Assembly: GCA_035525375.1 (NCBI GenBank)
Contig: DATLEI010000080.1
Coordinates: forward strand, 61,294-125,293
Direction of reading: 5' to 3'
Length of the DNA stretch: 64,000 bases
Source of the DNA: JALZBN01 sp035525375
GTDB taxonomy: Bacteria; Actinomycetota; Acidimicrobiia; Acidimicrobiales; AC-14
Below are positions 56,023-64,000 of the stretch, one piece after another; position 1 is the first letter of the stretch; each line of letters begins with the position of its first letter. The translations under genes were made by a program, and so were the position numbers. Below the pieces are notes generated by a model. The model was not told the origin of the DNA. It was given only the letters and a program-made list of their open reading frames with translations, and ran no database searches.

Positions 56023-57852
56023 GTGGATTCAGCGATGAAATGGCAGTTGCTCGGGCGGTGGAGAACGCCCGTTCAGGTCACGGTTGACGCGCTGGCGTGG
56101 ATCGTGGGTCTGACCTTCGCCACGCTGTCTCGCTACGACTTCGGGGTTAGCCACGTGAACTTCCGCCACCTGGGGCTCTTCGTTGTCCTGGCTGTCCTCG
56201 TCCAGGTAGTGGCCGGCCTGGCCTGCGGGCTCTATACCGGCCGCTCGCGCTTCGGCAGTTTCGACGAGGTCCTTGGCCTGGTGCGGGCGGTCGGGATCAC
56301 GACCGCGGTGCTCTTCGCGTTCGACCTATGGGCTCTGCCGGTCCGCCTGGTTCCGCTGAGTGCGCCGCTGGCTGGCGGAATGACCGCGCTTGTCCTGCTC
56401 GGTGGCACTCGCTACGTGTGGCGGCTGGTGCTCGAGGCCCGCCGGCGTCCTACGGGCGAGGACTGCGAACGCCTTGTCGTCTTCGGTGCGGGCGAGGGCG
56501 GCGCCCAGGTCATCACCTCCATGCTCCGCGACCCGGCGAGCCCCTACCTCCCGGTCGCTCTCCTCGACGACGACCCGGCCAAGCGCAAGTTGAGGATTAT
56601 GGGTGTCCCGGTCGTTGGGAACCGCTATGACCTGGCCGCGGCGGCGGCCACCCACCGGGCCACCGCCATCCTCGTTGCCATCCCCAGTGCCGATACCGCC
56701 CTGATCGGTGACCTCACCGACTTGGCGACGGAGGCGGGCTTGGGTGTCAAGGTGCTGCCCGCCGTGCGCGAGCTCTTCGGGGGCGACGTCGGTATCGCTG
56801 ACATCCGCGACTTCACTGCGGCCGACCTTTTGGGGCGGCATCAGATCGAAACCGACGTCGCGGCCATCGCCGGATACCTAACCGGCCGGCGGGTCCTGGT
56901 AACGGGAGCTGGCGGTTCCATTGGCTCCGAGCTGTGTCGACAGATCTACCGGTTCGGCCCCTCGGAGCTCATCATGGTCGACCGCGACGAATCTGCCCTT
57001 CACGGTGTGCAGTTGCTCCTCGAAGGCCGCGCCCCGCTCGATTCGCCTGACCTCGTCCTGCTCGACATCCGAGACCGCCCGGGCGTGGAGCGACTGTTTG
57101 CGGCGCGCCGGCCCGAAGTCGTTTTCCACGCTGCCGCCCTCAAGCACCTCACATTGCTGGAGCGCTTCCCCAGAGAGGCATTTCGCAGCAACGTGGTTGC
57201 GACGCTCGACCTCCTTCAGGTGGCGGCCGCGAGCGGCGTGGAGCGCTTCGTGAACATCTCGACCGACAAAGCGGCCGACCCCTCGAGCGTGCTCGGGTTC
57301 TCCAAGCGGATCGCAGAGCGGATCACGGCCCACATGGCCGAACACTCGACCGCCACGTACCTGAGTGTCCGCTTCGGCAATGTGCTCGGGAGCCGTGGGT
57401 CGATGCTCACCACCTTCCGGGCTCAGCTCGACAGTGGAGGTCCGCTCACCGTCACCGACCCCGACGTGACCCGGTACTTCATGACTATCGAAGAAGCTGT
57501 CGAACTGGTGATCCAGGCTGGAGCGATCGGTCAGGGCGGCGAGGCCCTCGTACTCGACATGGGTGAGCCCGTACGCATTGCCGATCTGGCCCGACGGCTG
57601 GCCGGGCTCGCCAAGCGTCCCGTCGATGTCGTCTTCATCGGGCTGCGGCCGGGGGAGAAGTTACACGAGACCCTGCTCGGTGCCGGCGAAGTCGACGCGC
57701 GGCCATCCCATCCCTTGATCTCCCAGGTACGGGTGCCGTCGCTTCACCCTGACCGCGTACGAGAGATCGAACCGGAGATCGACGGTTTCGCGGCAGCCAT
57801 GCGCTCGCTGTGCGATCACGAGCACCAGCCCCTTCGCCACCAGACTCAGTAG
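56023..57852 (+). CDS. CapD/WbpM-family nucleotide-sugar epimerase/dehydratase
   Basis: About 609 residues. Four membrane helices (~residues 12-120) are followed by a CoA-binding-like Rossmann domain (LVVFGAGEGGAQV, ~145) and the catalytic SDR domain from ~290 (VLVTGAGGSIGSELCRQI). The Thr in NISTDKA and the Lys in VLGFSKRIAE fit this family, where the usual Tyr is replaced. It most likely makes a UDP-4-keto-6-deoxy sugar from UDP-GlcNAc. GTG 56023 has GAGGCGG upstream; ATG 56035 is possible. Open frame further upstream overlaps the FkbM promoter. Confidence 0.9.
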   Translation: MDSAMKWQLLGRWRTPVQVTVDALAWIVGLTFATLSRYDFGVSHVNFRHLGLFVVLAVLVQVVAGLACGLYTGRSRFGSFDEVLGLVRAVGITTAVLFAFDLWALPVRLVPLSAPLAGGMTALVLLGGTRYVWRLVLEARRRPTGEDCERLVVFGAGEGGAQVITSMLRDPASPYLPVALLDDDPAKRKLRIMGVPVVGNRYDLAAAAATHRATAILVAIPSADTALIGDLTDLATEAGLGVKVLPAVRELFGGDVGIADIRDFTAADLLGRHQIETDVAAIAGYLTGRRVLVTGAGGSIGSELCRQIYRFGPSELIMVDRDESALHGVQLLLEGRAPLDSPDLVLLDIRDRPGVERLFAARRPEVVFHAAALKHLTLLERFPREAFRSNVVATLDLLQVAAASGVERFVNISTDKAADPSSVLGFSKRIAERITAHMAEHSTATYLSVRFGNVLGSRGSMLTTFRAQLDSGGPLTVTDPDVTRYFMTIEEAVELVIQAGAIGQGGEALVLDMGEPVRIADLARRLAGLAKRPVDVVFIGLRPGEKLHETLLGAGEVDARPSHPLISQVRVPSLHPDRVREIEPEIDGFAAAMRSLCDHEHQPLRHQTQ

Positions 57853-57859
57853 CTGCCAA

Positions 57860-58930
57860 TCACCCCACCAGCACGTCTGCGATGCGGTTGGCGGCGTGGC
57901 CGTCCCACCACGCCGGAGTCCTCGGCACGGCTCCGCCCGCCAAGGCGCGGCGCGCCGCCGCGACCAGCCGCTCGGGCTCGAGCCCCACGATCGTATTCGT
58001 GCCCTCCGAAACCGTGATCGGCCGCTCGGTACTGTTTCGCACCGTCAGGCACGGCACGCCCAGCACTGTCGTCTCCTCCTGTACGCCGCCGGAGTCGGTG
58101 ATGGCCACGCGGGCCCCGGCCTCGAGCGCGAGGAAATCGAGGTAGCCGGCGGGCGGAATCGATCGTAGACCTGCAGGAATGGTGATGTCGGCCAGCTTGG
58201 TTCGGGTCCGAGGATGCACTGGGAACACCAGGGGAATCTCGGCCGCAACGACTCCGAGAGCCTCGACGATGCGGCTGAGGATCAACGGGTCATCAACGCT
58301 GGCCGGACGGTGCAGCGTGACCAGTCCGTATGCCCCCGCGACGAGCCCCAGGTCGGCCAGGATGGGCCGGGCCATCGCCCGGTCGAGGTTCGACCGAAGC
58401 GTGTCGACCATCACGTTGCCCACCAGGTGCACACGGTGCTCCGGCACCCCTTCGGCCCGAAGGTTTTCGACCGCGTCGGCGGACGGCGCGAACAGCAGGT
58501 CGCTGACCCGGTCGGTGACGACCCGATTGACCTCTTCAGGCATCGACCAGTCGAAACTGCGCAAGCCGGCCTCGACGTGGGCGAGTGAGCAGGCGGACTT
58601 GGCCGCTACCAGGGCGCAACCTAGTGTCGCGTTGACGTCACCCACGACGACAACGATGTCGGGATCGATCTCGGCAACGAGGGGGTCGAATGCGGTGAGG
58701 ACCCTGGCTGTCTGCTCGGCGTGCGAACCAGAGCCGACCCCGAGCCAGCGGTCGGGCGGGCGAAGGCCGAGATCGTCGAAGAAAACCTGGCTCATCTCCG
58801 AGTCGTAGTGCTGGCCGGCGTGCACGAGGATGGTATCGACCCCGCGCCGCTCCAAGGCGTCGATGACCGGCTTGACCTTCATGAAGTTCGGCCTCGCCCC
58901 GGCGGCACAGATCACCCGCATGGCTGACAC
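57860..58930 (-). CDS. wecB: UDP-N-acetylglucosamine 2-epimerase (non-hydrolysing)
   Basis: A 356-residue enzyme converting UDP-GlcNAc to UDP-ManNAc in the cytosol. The start CAAGARPNFMKVKP, AGQHYDSEMS, VVVGDVNATLG, HVEAGLRS, PEEVNRVVTD and ITDSGGVQEET are all family signatures. GTG 58930 is supported by TACGGT ending 8 bases upstream on the minus strand; ATG 58921 three codons later is an alternative. Convergent with capD (7-bp gap) and divergent from the WecA-like gene. Confidence 0.95.
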   Translation of the reverse strand: MSAMRVICAAGARPNFMKVKPVIDALERRGVDTILVHAGQHYDSEMSQVFFDDLGLRPPDRWLGVGSGSHAEQTARVLTAFDPLVAEIDPDIVVVVGDVNATLGCALVAAKSACSLAHVEAGLRSFDWSMPEEVNRVVTDRVSDLLFAPSADAVENLRAEGVPEHRVHLVGNVMVDTLRSNLDRAMARPILADLGLVAGAYGLVTLHRPASVDDPLILSRIVEALGVVAAEIPLVFPVHPRTRTKLADITIPAGLRSIPPAGYLDFLALEAGARVAITDSGGVQEETTVLGVPCLTVRNSTERPITVSEGTNTIVGLEPERLVAAARRALAGGAVPRTPAWWDGHAANRIADVLVG

Positions 58931-58938
58931 TCAGGGTG

Positions 58939-58944
58939 ACCGTA
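58939..58944 (-). promoter_or_regulatory. Probable -10 box (TACGGT), minus strand
   Basis: On the minus strand TACGGT ends 8 bases before GTG 58930 (wecB), again compatible with leaderless initiation. Confidence 0.4.
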
Positions 58945-58957
58945 GTGGACGCGCCGC

Positions 58958-58963
58958 TAGGAT
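58958..58963 (+). promoter_or_regulatory. Probable -10 box (TAGGAT)
   Basis: TAGGAT lies 16 bases before ATG 58980. It and the wecB box form a divergent promoter of under 50 bp. Confidence 0.4.
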
Positions 58964-58979
58964 CAGCCCTATCCGAACA

Positions 58980-59996
58980 ATGCTGCTGGACTCGCTGGTG
59001 GCGCTCGGACTGACTGTCGCTCTCGTCCCCCTCGCTCTTGTCGGGCTGCGCCGGCTTCACGTGATCGACAAGCCCTCGGAGCGTTCGTCCCACGATCGTC
59101 CTACCGCGCGCGGTGGGGGCGTTGCCCCCGCCGTCGGCATGCTTGTGGTGCTCGGCGCGGGCTCCGCGGTCACCGGCCCCTATCGGGCGGCACTCGTTGT
59201 TGGTTGCACCGGGTTCGGCCTGATCGGCTTGGCCGAGGACATTTGGGGCATCCCGGCCCTACGCCGGCTGAGTCTTCACGCTGTCGTTGCCGCCATCACC
59301 GTGCCCTGGCTGTTGCAAGGGCTCCATGAGCCGCCGGGCCTCCAAGTGACCGCGACGCTGCTGACTCTGGTCTGGCTGGTGGCCTACGTCAACGCCTTCA
59401 ACTTCATGGACGGTATCAACGGCATCGCTTGCGCCCAGGCAATCGTCGCCGGCACGTCGTGGTATGTGATCGGCCGCGCCGAGCATGTACCGGCCTTCGT
59501 CGGTGGGAGCGCACTGCTCGCGGCTGCGACCCTGGGGTTCCTGCCGTACAATTTCCCGGCCGCCCGGGTCTTTTTGGGTGACGTCGGCAGTTACTTTCTC
59601 GGTGCCTGGCTGGCGATCCTCGTGGTGGTGGGACTGCGAGGCAGGATCGCTCCTGAGGCCGTGCTCGCGCCGGTCTCGTTGTACCTCGTCGATACTGCGT
59701 TCACCCTTGCGCGCCGCGTAGCGCGGCGTGAACGTTGGTACGCGCCTCACCGTGATCATGCCTACCAACGTCTTGTGCGCGCCGGGTGGTCGCACACGCG
59801 GGCCACCGCCTTGGTGACGACGGTAGTGGTGCTCTGTTCGGGGCTCGGGGCGATCAGTGTCACCGGCGCGCCCATAGCGGCTCGCGTCGCTGCCGATGTC
59901 GCGATCGTCTGCATTCTCGGGGCGTACCTGGTTGGCGCAGAGTGGATCACCATTGGGGCCAAACGCCCGGTCAGACGGCCACTCGGGCCTGCGTGA
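58980..59996 (+). CDS. WecA/MraY-like polyprenyl-phosphate sugar-phosphate transferase
   Basis: A 338-residue membrane enzyme of the glycosyltransferase-4 (MraY/WecA) family with about ten hydrophobic segments. It likely links the first sugar-phosphate, such as GlcNAc-1-P, to undecaprenyl phosphate and so begins the repeat unit. The metal and active-site motifs NAFNFMDGINGIA and VFLGDVGSYFLGA are present, together with APHRDHAYQRL near residue 260. ATG 58980 fits the first membrane helix. The stop overlaps the next GT4 start by one base (TGATG). Confidence 0.9.
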   Translation: MLLDSLVALGLTVALVPLALVGLRRLHVIDKPSERSSHDRPTARGGGVAPAVGMLVVLGAGSAVTGPYRAALVVGCTGFGLIGLAEDIWGIPALRRLSLHAVVAAITVPWLLQGLHEPPGLQVTATLLTLVWLVAYVNAFNFMDGINGIACAQAIVAGTSWYVIGRAEHVPAFVGGSALLAAATLGFLPYNFPAARVFLGDVGSYFLGAWLAILVVVGLRGRIAPEAVLAPVSLYLVDTAFTLARRVARRERWYAPHRDHAYQRLVRAGWSHTRATALVTTVVVLCSGLGAISVTGAPIAARVAADVAIVCILGAYLVGAEWITIGAKRPVRRPLGPA

Positions 59997-61198
59997 TGCG
60001 AACCCTTGTCGTCACCCAATACTTCCCTCCTGAGGTCGGCGCGCCGCAGGCCCGTTTGAGTGAGCTGGCCCGACTCTGGTCCGAGGCCGGGGACGATGTC
60101 ACCGTCTTGACCGGGATGCCCAATCACCCGACCGGCATAGTGCCGCCGAGCTACCGACGGCGCCTTCGCGTCATCGAACACGTCGACGGTTACCGAGTGG
60201 TGCGCACCTGGCTCTATGCCACGCCGAACGACGGTGTCCTGCGCAAGACTGTCGGTCACCTGTCGTTCATGGTGTCGTCAGCCGTCCTGGGCGGCCGGGC
60301 CGTGGGCCCTGCCGACGTTGTCGTGGTGTCCTCGCCGACCTTCTTCTCCATCTTCTCCGCTTGGGCCCTGGCTCGCGCCAAGAACGCTCGGTTCGTCGTG
60401 GAGGTCCGTGACCTGTGGCCGGCGATATTCGTCGAGCTGGGTGTGTTGCGGGAAGGGTTGGTGCTCAGAGTGCTCGAGGCTCTGGAGAGGGCGGCCTATC
60501 GCGCCGCCGACGCAGTCGTCGTGGTGACCAATGGGTTCCGGGATCATGTCGTTGGCAGAGGGATCCCTCCGGACAAGGTCCATACCGTGCCCAACGGCGC
60601 CGACCTCGCGTTCTTCAGTTCTCCCGTGGTCGCGAAAACGACATCAGACATTTCGACGGTGCTCTACCTCGGCGCCCACGGCATCTCTCATGGCCTCGAC
60701 TCCGTCGTCGATGCCGCGGCCAAGCTGCAAGGCGAACCGATCGAGTTCGTGCTCGTCGGCGAGGGCGCGACGAAGGCGGCGGTGGCCGAACGGGTCGAGC
60801 GCATCGGTCTGGCCAACGTGCGGATGCTCCCGGCCGTGCCCAGGAGGGAGGTGCCGGCGCTTCTCGCCGCGGCGGACATTTGTCTCGTCCCCCTGCGCGA
60901 CGTTCCGCTGTTCGAGACCTTCATCCCGTCGAAGATGTTCGAGTACTTGGCCGCCGGACGTCCCGTCGTCGGGGCGGTGCGGGGAGAGGCGGCGCGCATC
61001 CTGGTCGCGGCCGGGGCGGTTGTCGTGGATCCGGAGGACGCAGGTGCGATCGCCGACGCGATCCGAGCGTTGGCCGCCGACCGGGCGCGCCGGGAGGAAA
61101 TGGGCCGCCAGGGCCGGGAGTACGTCACCGCCCACTACGACAGGCGCCGCTTGGCGGCGCGCTACCGGGAGCTGCTCGGGGCTTTGGCACCGAGATGA
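59996..61198 (+). CDS. GT4-family glycosyltransferase (WcaI-like)
   Basis: A 400-residue GT-B enzyme. The N-terminus VVTQYFPPEVGAPQARLSELA followed by TGMPNHPTG is the WcaI signature. The central VEVRDLWPAIFVELG and C-terminal FIPSKMFEYLAAGRPVVGAV complete the donor site. It probably acts directly after the WecA-like transferase, to which it is coupled (one-base overlap). The stop overlaps the fusion gene start (ATGA). Confidence 0.9.
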   Translation: MRTLVVTQYFPPEVGAPQARLSELARLWSEAGDDVTVLTGMPNHPTGIVPPSYRRRLRVIEHVDGYRVVRTWLYATPNDGVLRKTVGHLSFMVSSAVLGGRAVGPADVVVVSSPTFFSIFSAWALARAKNARFVVEVRDLWPAIFVELGVLREGLVLRVLEALERAAYRAADAVVVVTNGFRDHVVGRGIPPDKVHTVPNGADLAFFSSPVVAKTTSDISTVLYLGAHGISHGLDSVVDAAAKLQGEPIEFVLVGEGATKAAVAERVERIGLANVRMLPAVPRREVPALLAAADICLVPLRDVPLFETFIPSKMFEYLAAGRPVVGAVRGEAARILVAAGAVVVDPEDAGAIADAIRALAADRARREEMGRQGREYVTAHYDRRRLAARYRELLGALAPR

Positions 61199-63834
61199 AC
61201 ATTCTTGTCACCGGCGGCAGTGGGTTCCTCGGCGGCCGCGTGCTCCCACTGCTGGTGAGCCGGGGGCACACTGTCGTTGCCCTCGCCCGGAGTCACAGCG
61301 CGGCGGACAAGGTCGCGCGCGCCGGAGCCACGCCCGTCGCTGGCGACCTCGATGATGAAGAGTCAGTCGACGATGCGTTTGCAGCCTCGTCGGCCGACGC
61401 TCTCGTCAACCTGGCATCCTTGGGCTTCGGTCACGCCTCGATAGTCGTGGCAGCAGCCCAGGACGCCGGCATCGAGCGGGCCATCTTCTTATCGACCACC
61501 GCCGTCTTCACCACCCTCGACGCCCGGTCGAAAGCGGTGAGGACCGCAGCCGAAGCGACAATCCGTGCCAGTGGCCTGCGATGGACGATCCTGCGGCCCA
61601 CGATGATCTACGGGAGGCCGGACGACCGGAACATGGCTCGCCTTCTGCAACTTCTGCGCAGGGTGCCGGTCGTTCCACTGCCGGGCGGCGGCCGTCGCCA
61701 GCAACAGCCTGTCCACGTCGACGACCTTGCCGTCGCGGTGGTGGCGGCGCTGGACCACCCGCAGTCCGAGGGGAAACTTTACGACATCGCCGGCCCTGAG
61801 CCCCTCGATCTTCGCCAGATTGTGAGCGCTGCTGCCGAAGCCGTCGACCGCCCGGTCTTGAAGATGTCGGTGCCCATGGGTGTGGCCCTCGGCGCCACTC
61901 GCGCCTACGAGCGCCTGTCAGAGCGACCCCGCATCAAGGCCGAGCAGCTGGAGCGCCTTGCCGAGGACAAGGTCTTCGACATATCGGACGCGACCCGCGA
62001 TCTCGACTACCGGCCCCGACCGTTCGTGGACGGGATACGCGCCGAGGCGGGAATGTTGGGAGCCAGATCCCAAGGTGAATCGCGGCTTGCGACGGGGATG
62101 CTCTGGGCTCGAACGTTGCGGCAACTCCGTCCCACCCAGGTTGCCCACCGCGTGCGCTTGCGATCACAGCGCCTCGCCCTGGCGCGCATCCCAGCCCCCA
62201 TGACTCAGCGCATCTTTGCGTTCTCGCGGGTCGACGAGGTTCCTGGTTGGCCGGTCAGCTTCTCTCCTCTCGACGCGCGTCTCGCTGATGGCTTCCCCGA
62301 TTGCCAGGCGAACGCGGGCGGGAGCTTCCGATTCCTCGACCGGACGAGAGATCTCGGCGATCCTCCCGACTGGCAGCAGCTCCAGGCCGACAAGCTCTGG
62401 CGCTACCACCTTCACTATTTCGAGTGGGCGTGGTCGTTCGCCACTCAGGACGACGTGGCGTGGGCAGGCGAGGCATACCGGGGGTTGTGGCGATCCTGGC
62501 AGCATCACGTTCCGTTCGCACGGGGCGACGCCTGGTCGCCGTACGTTGCCTCCCTGCGGGCGTGGACCATGTGCGGCGTCCGCGCCTCCCTGGTCGGCGC
62601 GTCCGACGTGGAGGATCAGTACCTTGCCGCCCTCGACCTGCACTGCCGGTTCCTCCGGGCCCACCTCGAGCTCGATGTCGGCGGCAACCACTTGGTCAAG
62701 AACATCAAGGCGCTCGTCGGCCTCGGCGTCTTCCTCGGCGACGAACGCGCCGTGACCACAGGGCTAGCGCTGCTCGAGCGTCAACTCCCCATCCAGGTGC
62801 TTGACGACGGAGGCCATTTTGAGCGGTCACCGTCGTACCACTGCCAGGTGCTCGGCGACCTGATCGACATGGCGGGCCTGTTGGACGCCGCTGGGCGCAC
62901 GCCCGTGGCGGCCCTTGATCGCGCCATCACGTCGATGCGTCAATGGCTCGGGACCATGCTCATGCCCGACGGCGACGTCCCACTGTTCAACGACTGTGCC
63001 CTTGTCGGGGCGCGCCGGATCAGCCTGCTCGCACCGTCACCGCCTCCTGCCGCGGCCTTGTCCGTTCTCCAGCCCTCCGGGTACGTCGTCGTGCGCGCCG
63101 GGCCGGGGCTGCACCTTGTCGCCGACGTCGGGCCGCCGTGCCCACCCGACCTGCCGGCCCACGCCCATGCCGACTGCCTCAGCTTCGAGCTTGCCGTGGG
63201 AGGGGAGCGGGTCATCGTGAACTCGGGCACCTCCACGTACGCGCCGGGGCCCCGGCGCGCCCACGAACGATCAACCCGGGCGCACAACACGGTCGAGATC
63301 GACGGATTCGACCAGACCGAGGTGTGGGCGACGTTCCGGGCCGCGCGTCTGGCCCAGCCCACTCTCGTGAGCGCCAGCGCCCGGGATGGCACCGTCGAGA
63401 TCACCGCGATGCACGACGGCTATACCCGGCTGAGCGGCCGCCCCACGCACCAACGCACGTGGCGCGTCCGTGAGGGCGGCCTCGAAATCGTCGACGAGAT
63501 CACGGGGTCCGGTCACCATCGTGCCGTCAGCGCTGTCCACCTCGCGCCGGGCACGGAGATCGTCGCCGATGGCCTCGCGGCTTGGGGGGCCGGCGCGGTA
63601 CGGATCGCGATCTCGGGGAACGGCGTCGTCGACGCCGTCCTCATCGAACCCGGTACCACTCCCGATGGTCTGGTTGCCACCCGTTTCGGCCCGCTACTGC
63701 CTGCTCCCGCCCTGCTGTGCCGGCTGGAGGGCCAACTTCCCTTGCGCATTGCCACAACGATCGGCACCCGGGAGGGTGCCGATGGCGACGCCTATCATCG
63801 GCCGGCCGTGGCGAGTTCGTTGAGAGAATCGTGA
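61195..63834 (+). CDS. Fusion: NAD-dependent epimerase + heparinase II/III-type lyase
   Basis: An 879-residue protein. Residues 1-~285 form an extended-SDR epimerase: NILVTGGSGFLGGRV, LDDEESVDDAF, FLSTTAVF and PVHVDDLA. Residues ~290-600 are the alpha/alpha-toroid of heparinase II/III-like proteins (starting near TLRQLRPTQVAHRVR; LDVGGNHLVKN; ERSPSYHCQVLGD), and ~600-879 the beta-sheet domain with HAHADCLSFELAVGG, IVNSGTSTYAPG and RAHNTVEIDGFDQTE. These parts are usually separate neighbouring genes. No stop or frameshift occurs at the junction. It has no signal peptide, so the lyase half would be cytosolic unless processed. Coupled to both neighbours by 4-bp overlaps. Confidence 0.85.
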   Translation: MNILVTGGSGFLGGRVLPLLVSRGHTVVALARSHSAADKVARAGATPVAGDLDDEESVDDAFAASSADALVNLASLGFGHASIVVAAAQDAGIERAIFLSTTAVFTTLDARSKAVRTAAEATIRASGLRWTILRPTMIYGRPDDRNMARLLQLLRRVPVVPLPGGGRRQQQPVHVDDLAVAVVAALDHPQSEGKLYDIAGPEPLDLRQIVSAAAEAVDRPVLKMSVPMGVALGATRAYERLSERPRIKAEQLERLAEDKVFDISDATRDLDYRPRPFVDGIRAEAGMLGARSQGESRLATGMLWARTLRQLRPTQVAHRVRLRSQRLALARIPAPMTQRIFAFSRVDEVPGWPVSFSPLDARLADGFPDCQANAGGSFRFLDRTRDLGDPPDWQQLQADKLWRYHLHYFEWAWSFATQDDVAWAGEAYRGLWRSWQHHVPFARGDAWSPYVASLRAWTMCGVRASLVGASDVEDQYLAALDLHCRFLRAHLELDVGGNHLVKNIKALVGLGVFLGDERAVTTGLALLERQLPIQVLDDGGHFERSPSYHCQVLGDLIDMAGLLDAAGRTPVAALDRAITSMRQWLGTMLMPDGDVPLFNDCALVGARRISLLAPSPPPAAALSVLQPSGYVVVRAGPGLHLVADVGPPCPPDLPAHAHADCLSFELAVGGERVIVNSGTSTYAPGPRRAHERSTRAHNTVEIDGFDQTEVWATFRAARLAQPTLVSASARDGTVEITAMHDGYTRLSGRPTHQRTWRVREGGLEIVDEITGSGHHRAVSAVHLAPGTEIVADGLAAWGAGAVRIAISGNGVVDAVLIEPGTTPDGLVATRFGPLLPAPALLCRLEGQLPLRIATTIGTREGADGDAYHRPAVASSLRES

Positions 63835-64000
63835 GGCAGGTCGTGCAGTCGGTGTCGGGCGGGCCTGTCCGCGTCATCGACGTGCCTCGTCCCACCATCG
63901 GCCCCACCGAGGTGTTGGTTCGCACCACGGTCAGCCTGATCTCGCCTGGTACGGAGCGGGCCGTCACCCGTTTGGCCCAGTCCGGCCTCCTGACCAAGGC
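63831..64000 (+). CDS. Bi-domain oxidoreductase, N-terminal part (partial)
   Basis: The first ~56 codons of a gene that runs off the right edge. VRQVVQSVSGGPVRVIDVP, then VLVRTTVSLISPGTERAVTR, matches the start of proteins combining a zinc-type alcohol dehydrogenase with a Gfo/Idh domain, common beside heparinase-like genes in polysaccharide loci. GTG 63831 overlaps the fusion gene stop by 4 bp. Only the beginning is visible, so the second domain is assumed. Confidence 0.7.
   Translation, partial: MRQVVQSVSGGPVRVIDVPRPTIGPTEVLVRTTVSLISPGTERAVTRLAQSGLLTK

Noticed and set aside
57960..58030. Further GCCGCTCGG matches that might belong to the dispersed repeat
   Set aside because: They encode conserved residues of WecB and are explained by the protein sequence.
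60415..61194. Upstream extension of the epimerase-heparinase gene (1139 codons)
   Set aside because: It overlaps the WcaI-like glycosyltransferase out of frame; ATG 61195 begins the Rossmann motif.

Overview
The window is GC-rich bacterial DNA, densely packed on both strands, with many GTG/TTG starts and 1-8 bp stop/start overlaps. The gene content points to Actinomycetota: a GlgE-TreS-maltokinase alpha-glucan pathway, an ergothioneine cluster, a PASTA-domain Ser/Thr kinase, a MoxR/DUF58/DUF4350/DUF4129/SpoIIM/RDD envelope cluster, secreted proteins ending in LAxTG signals (class E sortase type), and many apparently leaderless promoters. An uncultured or little-studied lineage such as Acidimicrobiia is plausible, but no rRNA or lineage marker lies in the window, so that placement is inference. 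I see no tRNA, rRNA, insertion sequence, prophage or CRISPR array, and no gene-free stretch above 300 bases.

Layout. (1) 1-5180: the end of glgE, then treS, mak and glgB, one operon for trehalose-to-glucan conversion. (2) 5143-12938: an SRPBCC protein, then a membrane/AAA/DUF58 operon facing a divergent SpoIIM/RDD pair. (3) 12959-22968: cysteine desulfurase and mnmA (tRNA thiolation), an orphan membrane protein, ligA with a MOSC protein, a HIT hydrolase, a PASTA kinase coupled to an SDR, and an SCP2-like protein. (4) 23016-27763: a small Cys/His protein, an unknown protein, an esterase and gatCAB in one run. (5) 27831-30337: two secreted surface proteins with LAxTG signals, one built of three ~85-residue Asn/Gly/Thr-rich repeats. 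(6) 30394-33913: egtA-egtB-egtD without egtC, closed by a perfect 30-bp palindrome. (7) 34116-37176: ilvD and a secreted M23 peptidase. (8) 37179-64000: a large surface-polysaccharide locus with Wzx flippase, Wzy-like polymerase, at least five glycosyltransferases, three FkbM methyltransferases, an AsnB-type amidotransferase, a CapD-type dehydratase, WecB, a WecA-like initiating transferase, a Tat-exported pectate-lyase-fold lipoprotein and an in-frame epimerase-heparinase fusion. A second Ser/Thr kinase and a DUF488 remnant lie inside it.

How it works together. The glycan locus encodes a complete-looking Wzx/Wzy route: nucleotide-sugar synthesis (CapD, WecB, Gfo/Idh and epimerase enzymes), lipid-linked initiation (WecA-like), sugar addition and methylation, flipping, polymerisation, and two putative exported or glycan-cutting enzymes. 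Its minus-strand core of six genes is translationally coupled by 4-bp overlaps. A small GC-rich dispersed repeat containing GAGCGG occurs in glgB, in the unknown gene at 23305 and in several glycan genes, where it adds in-frame Pro-Ser-Gly-like peptides. Candidates for undescribed biology are the LAxTG repeat protein pair with its structured leader, the epimerase-heparinase fusion, and the dispersed repeat family.
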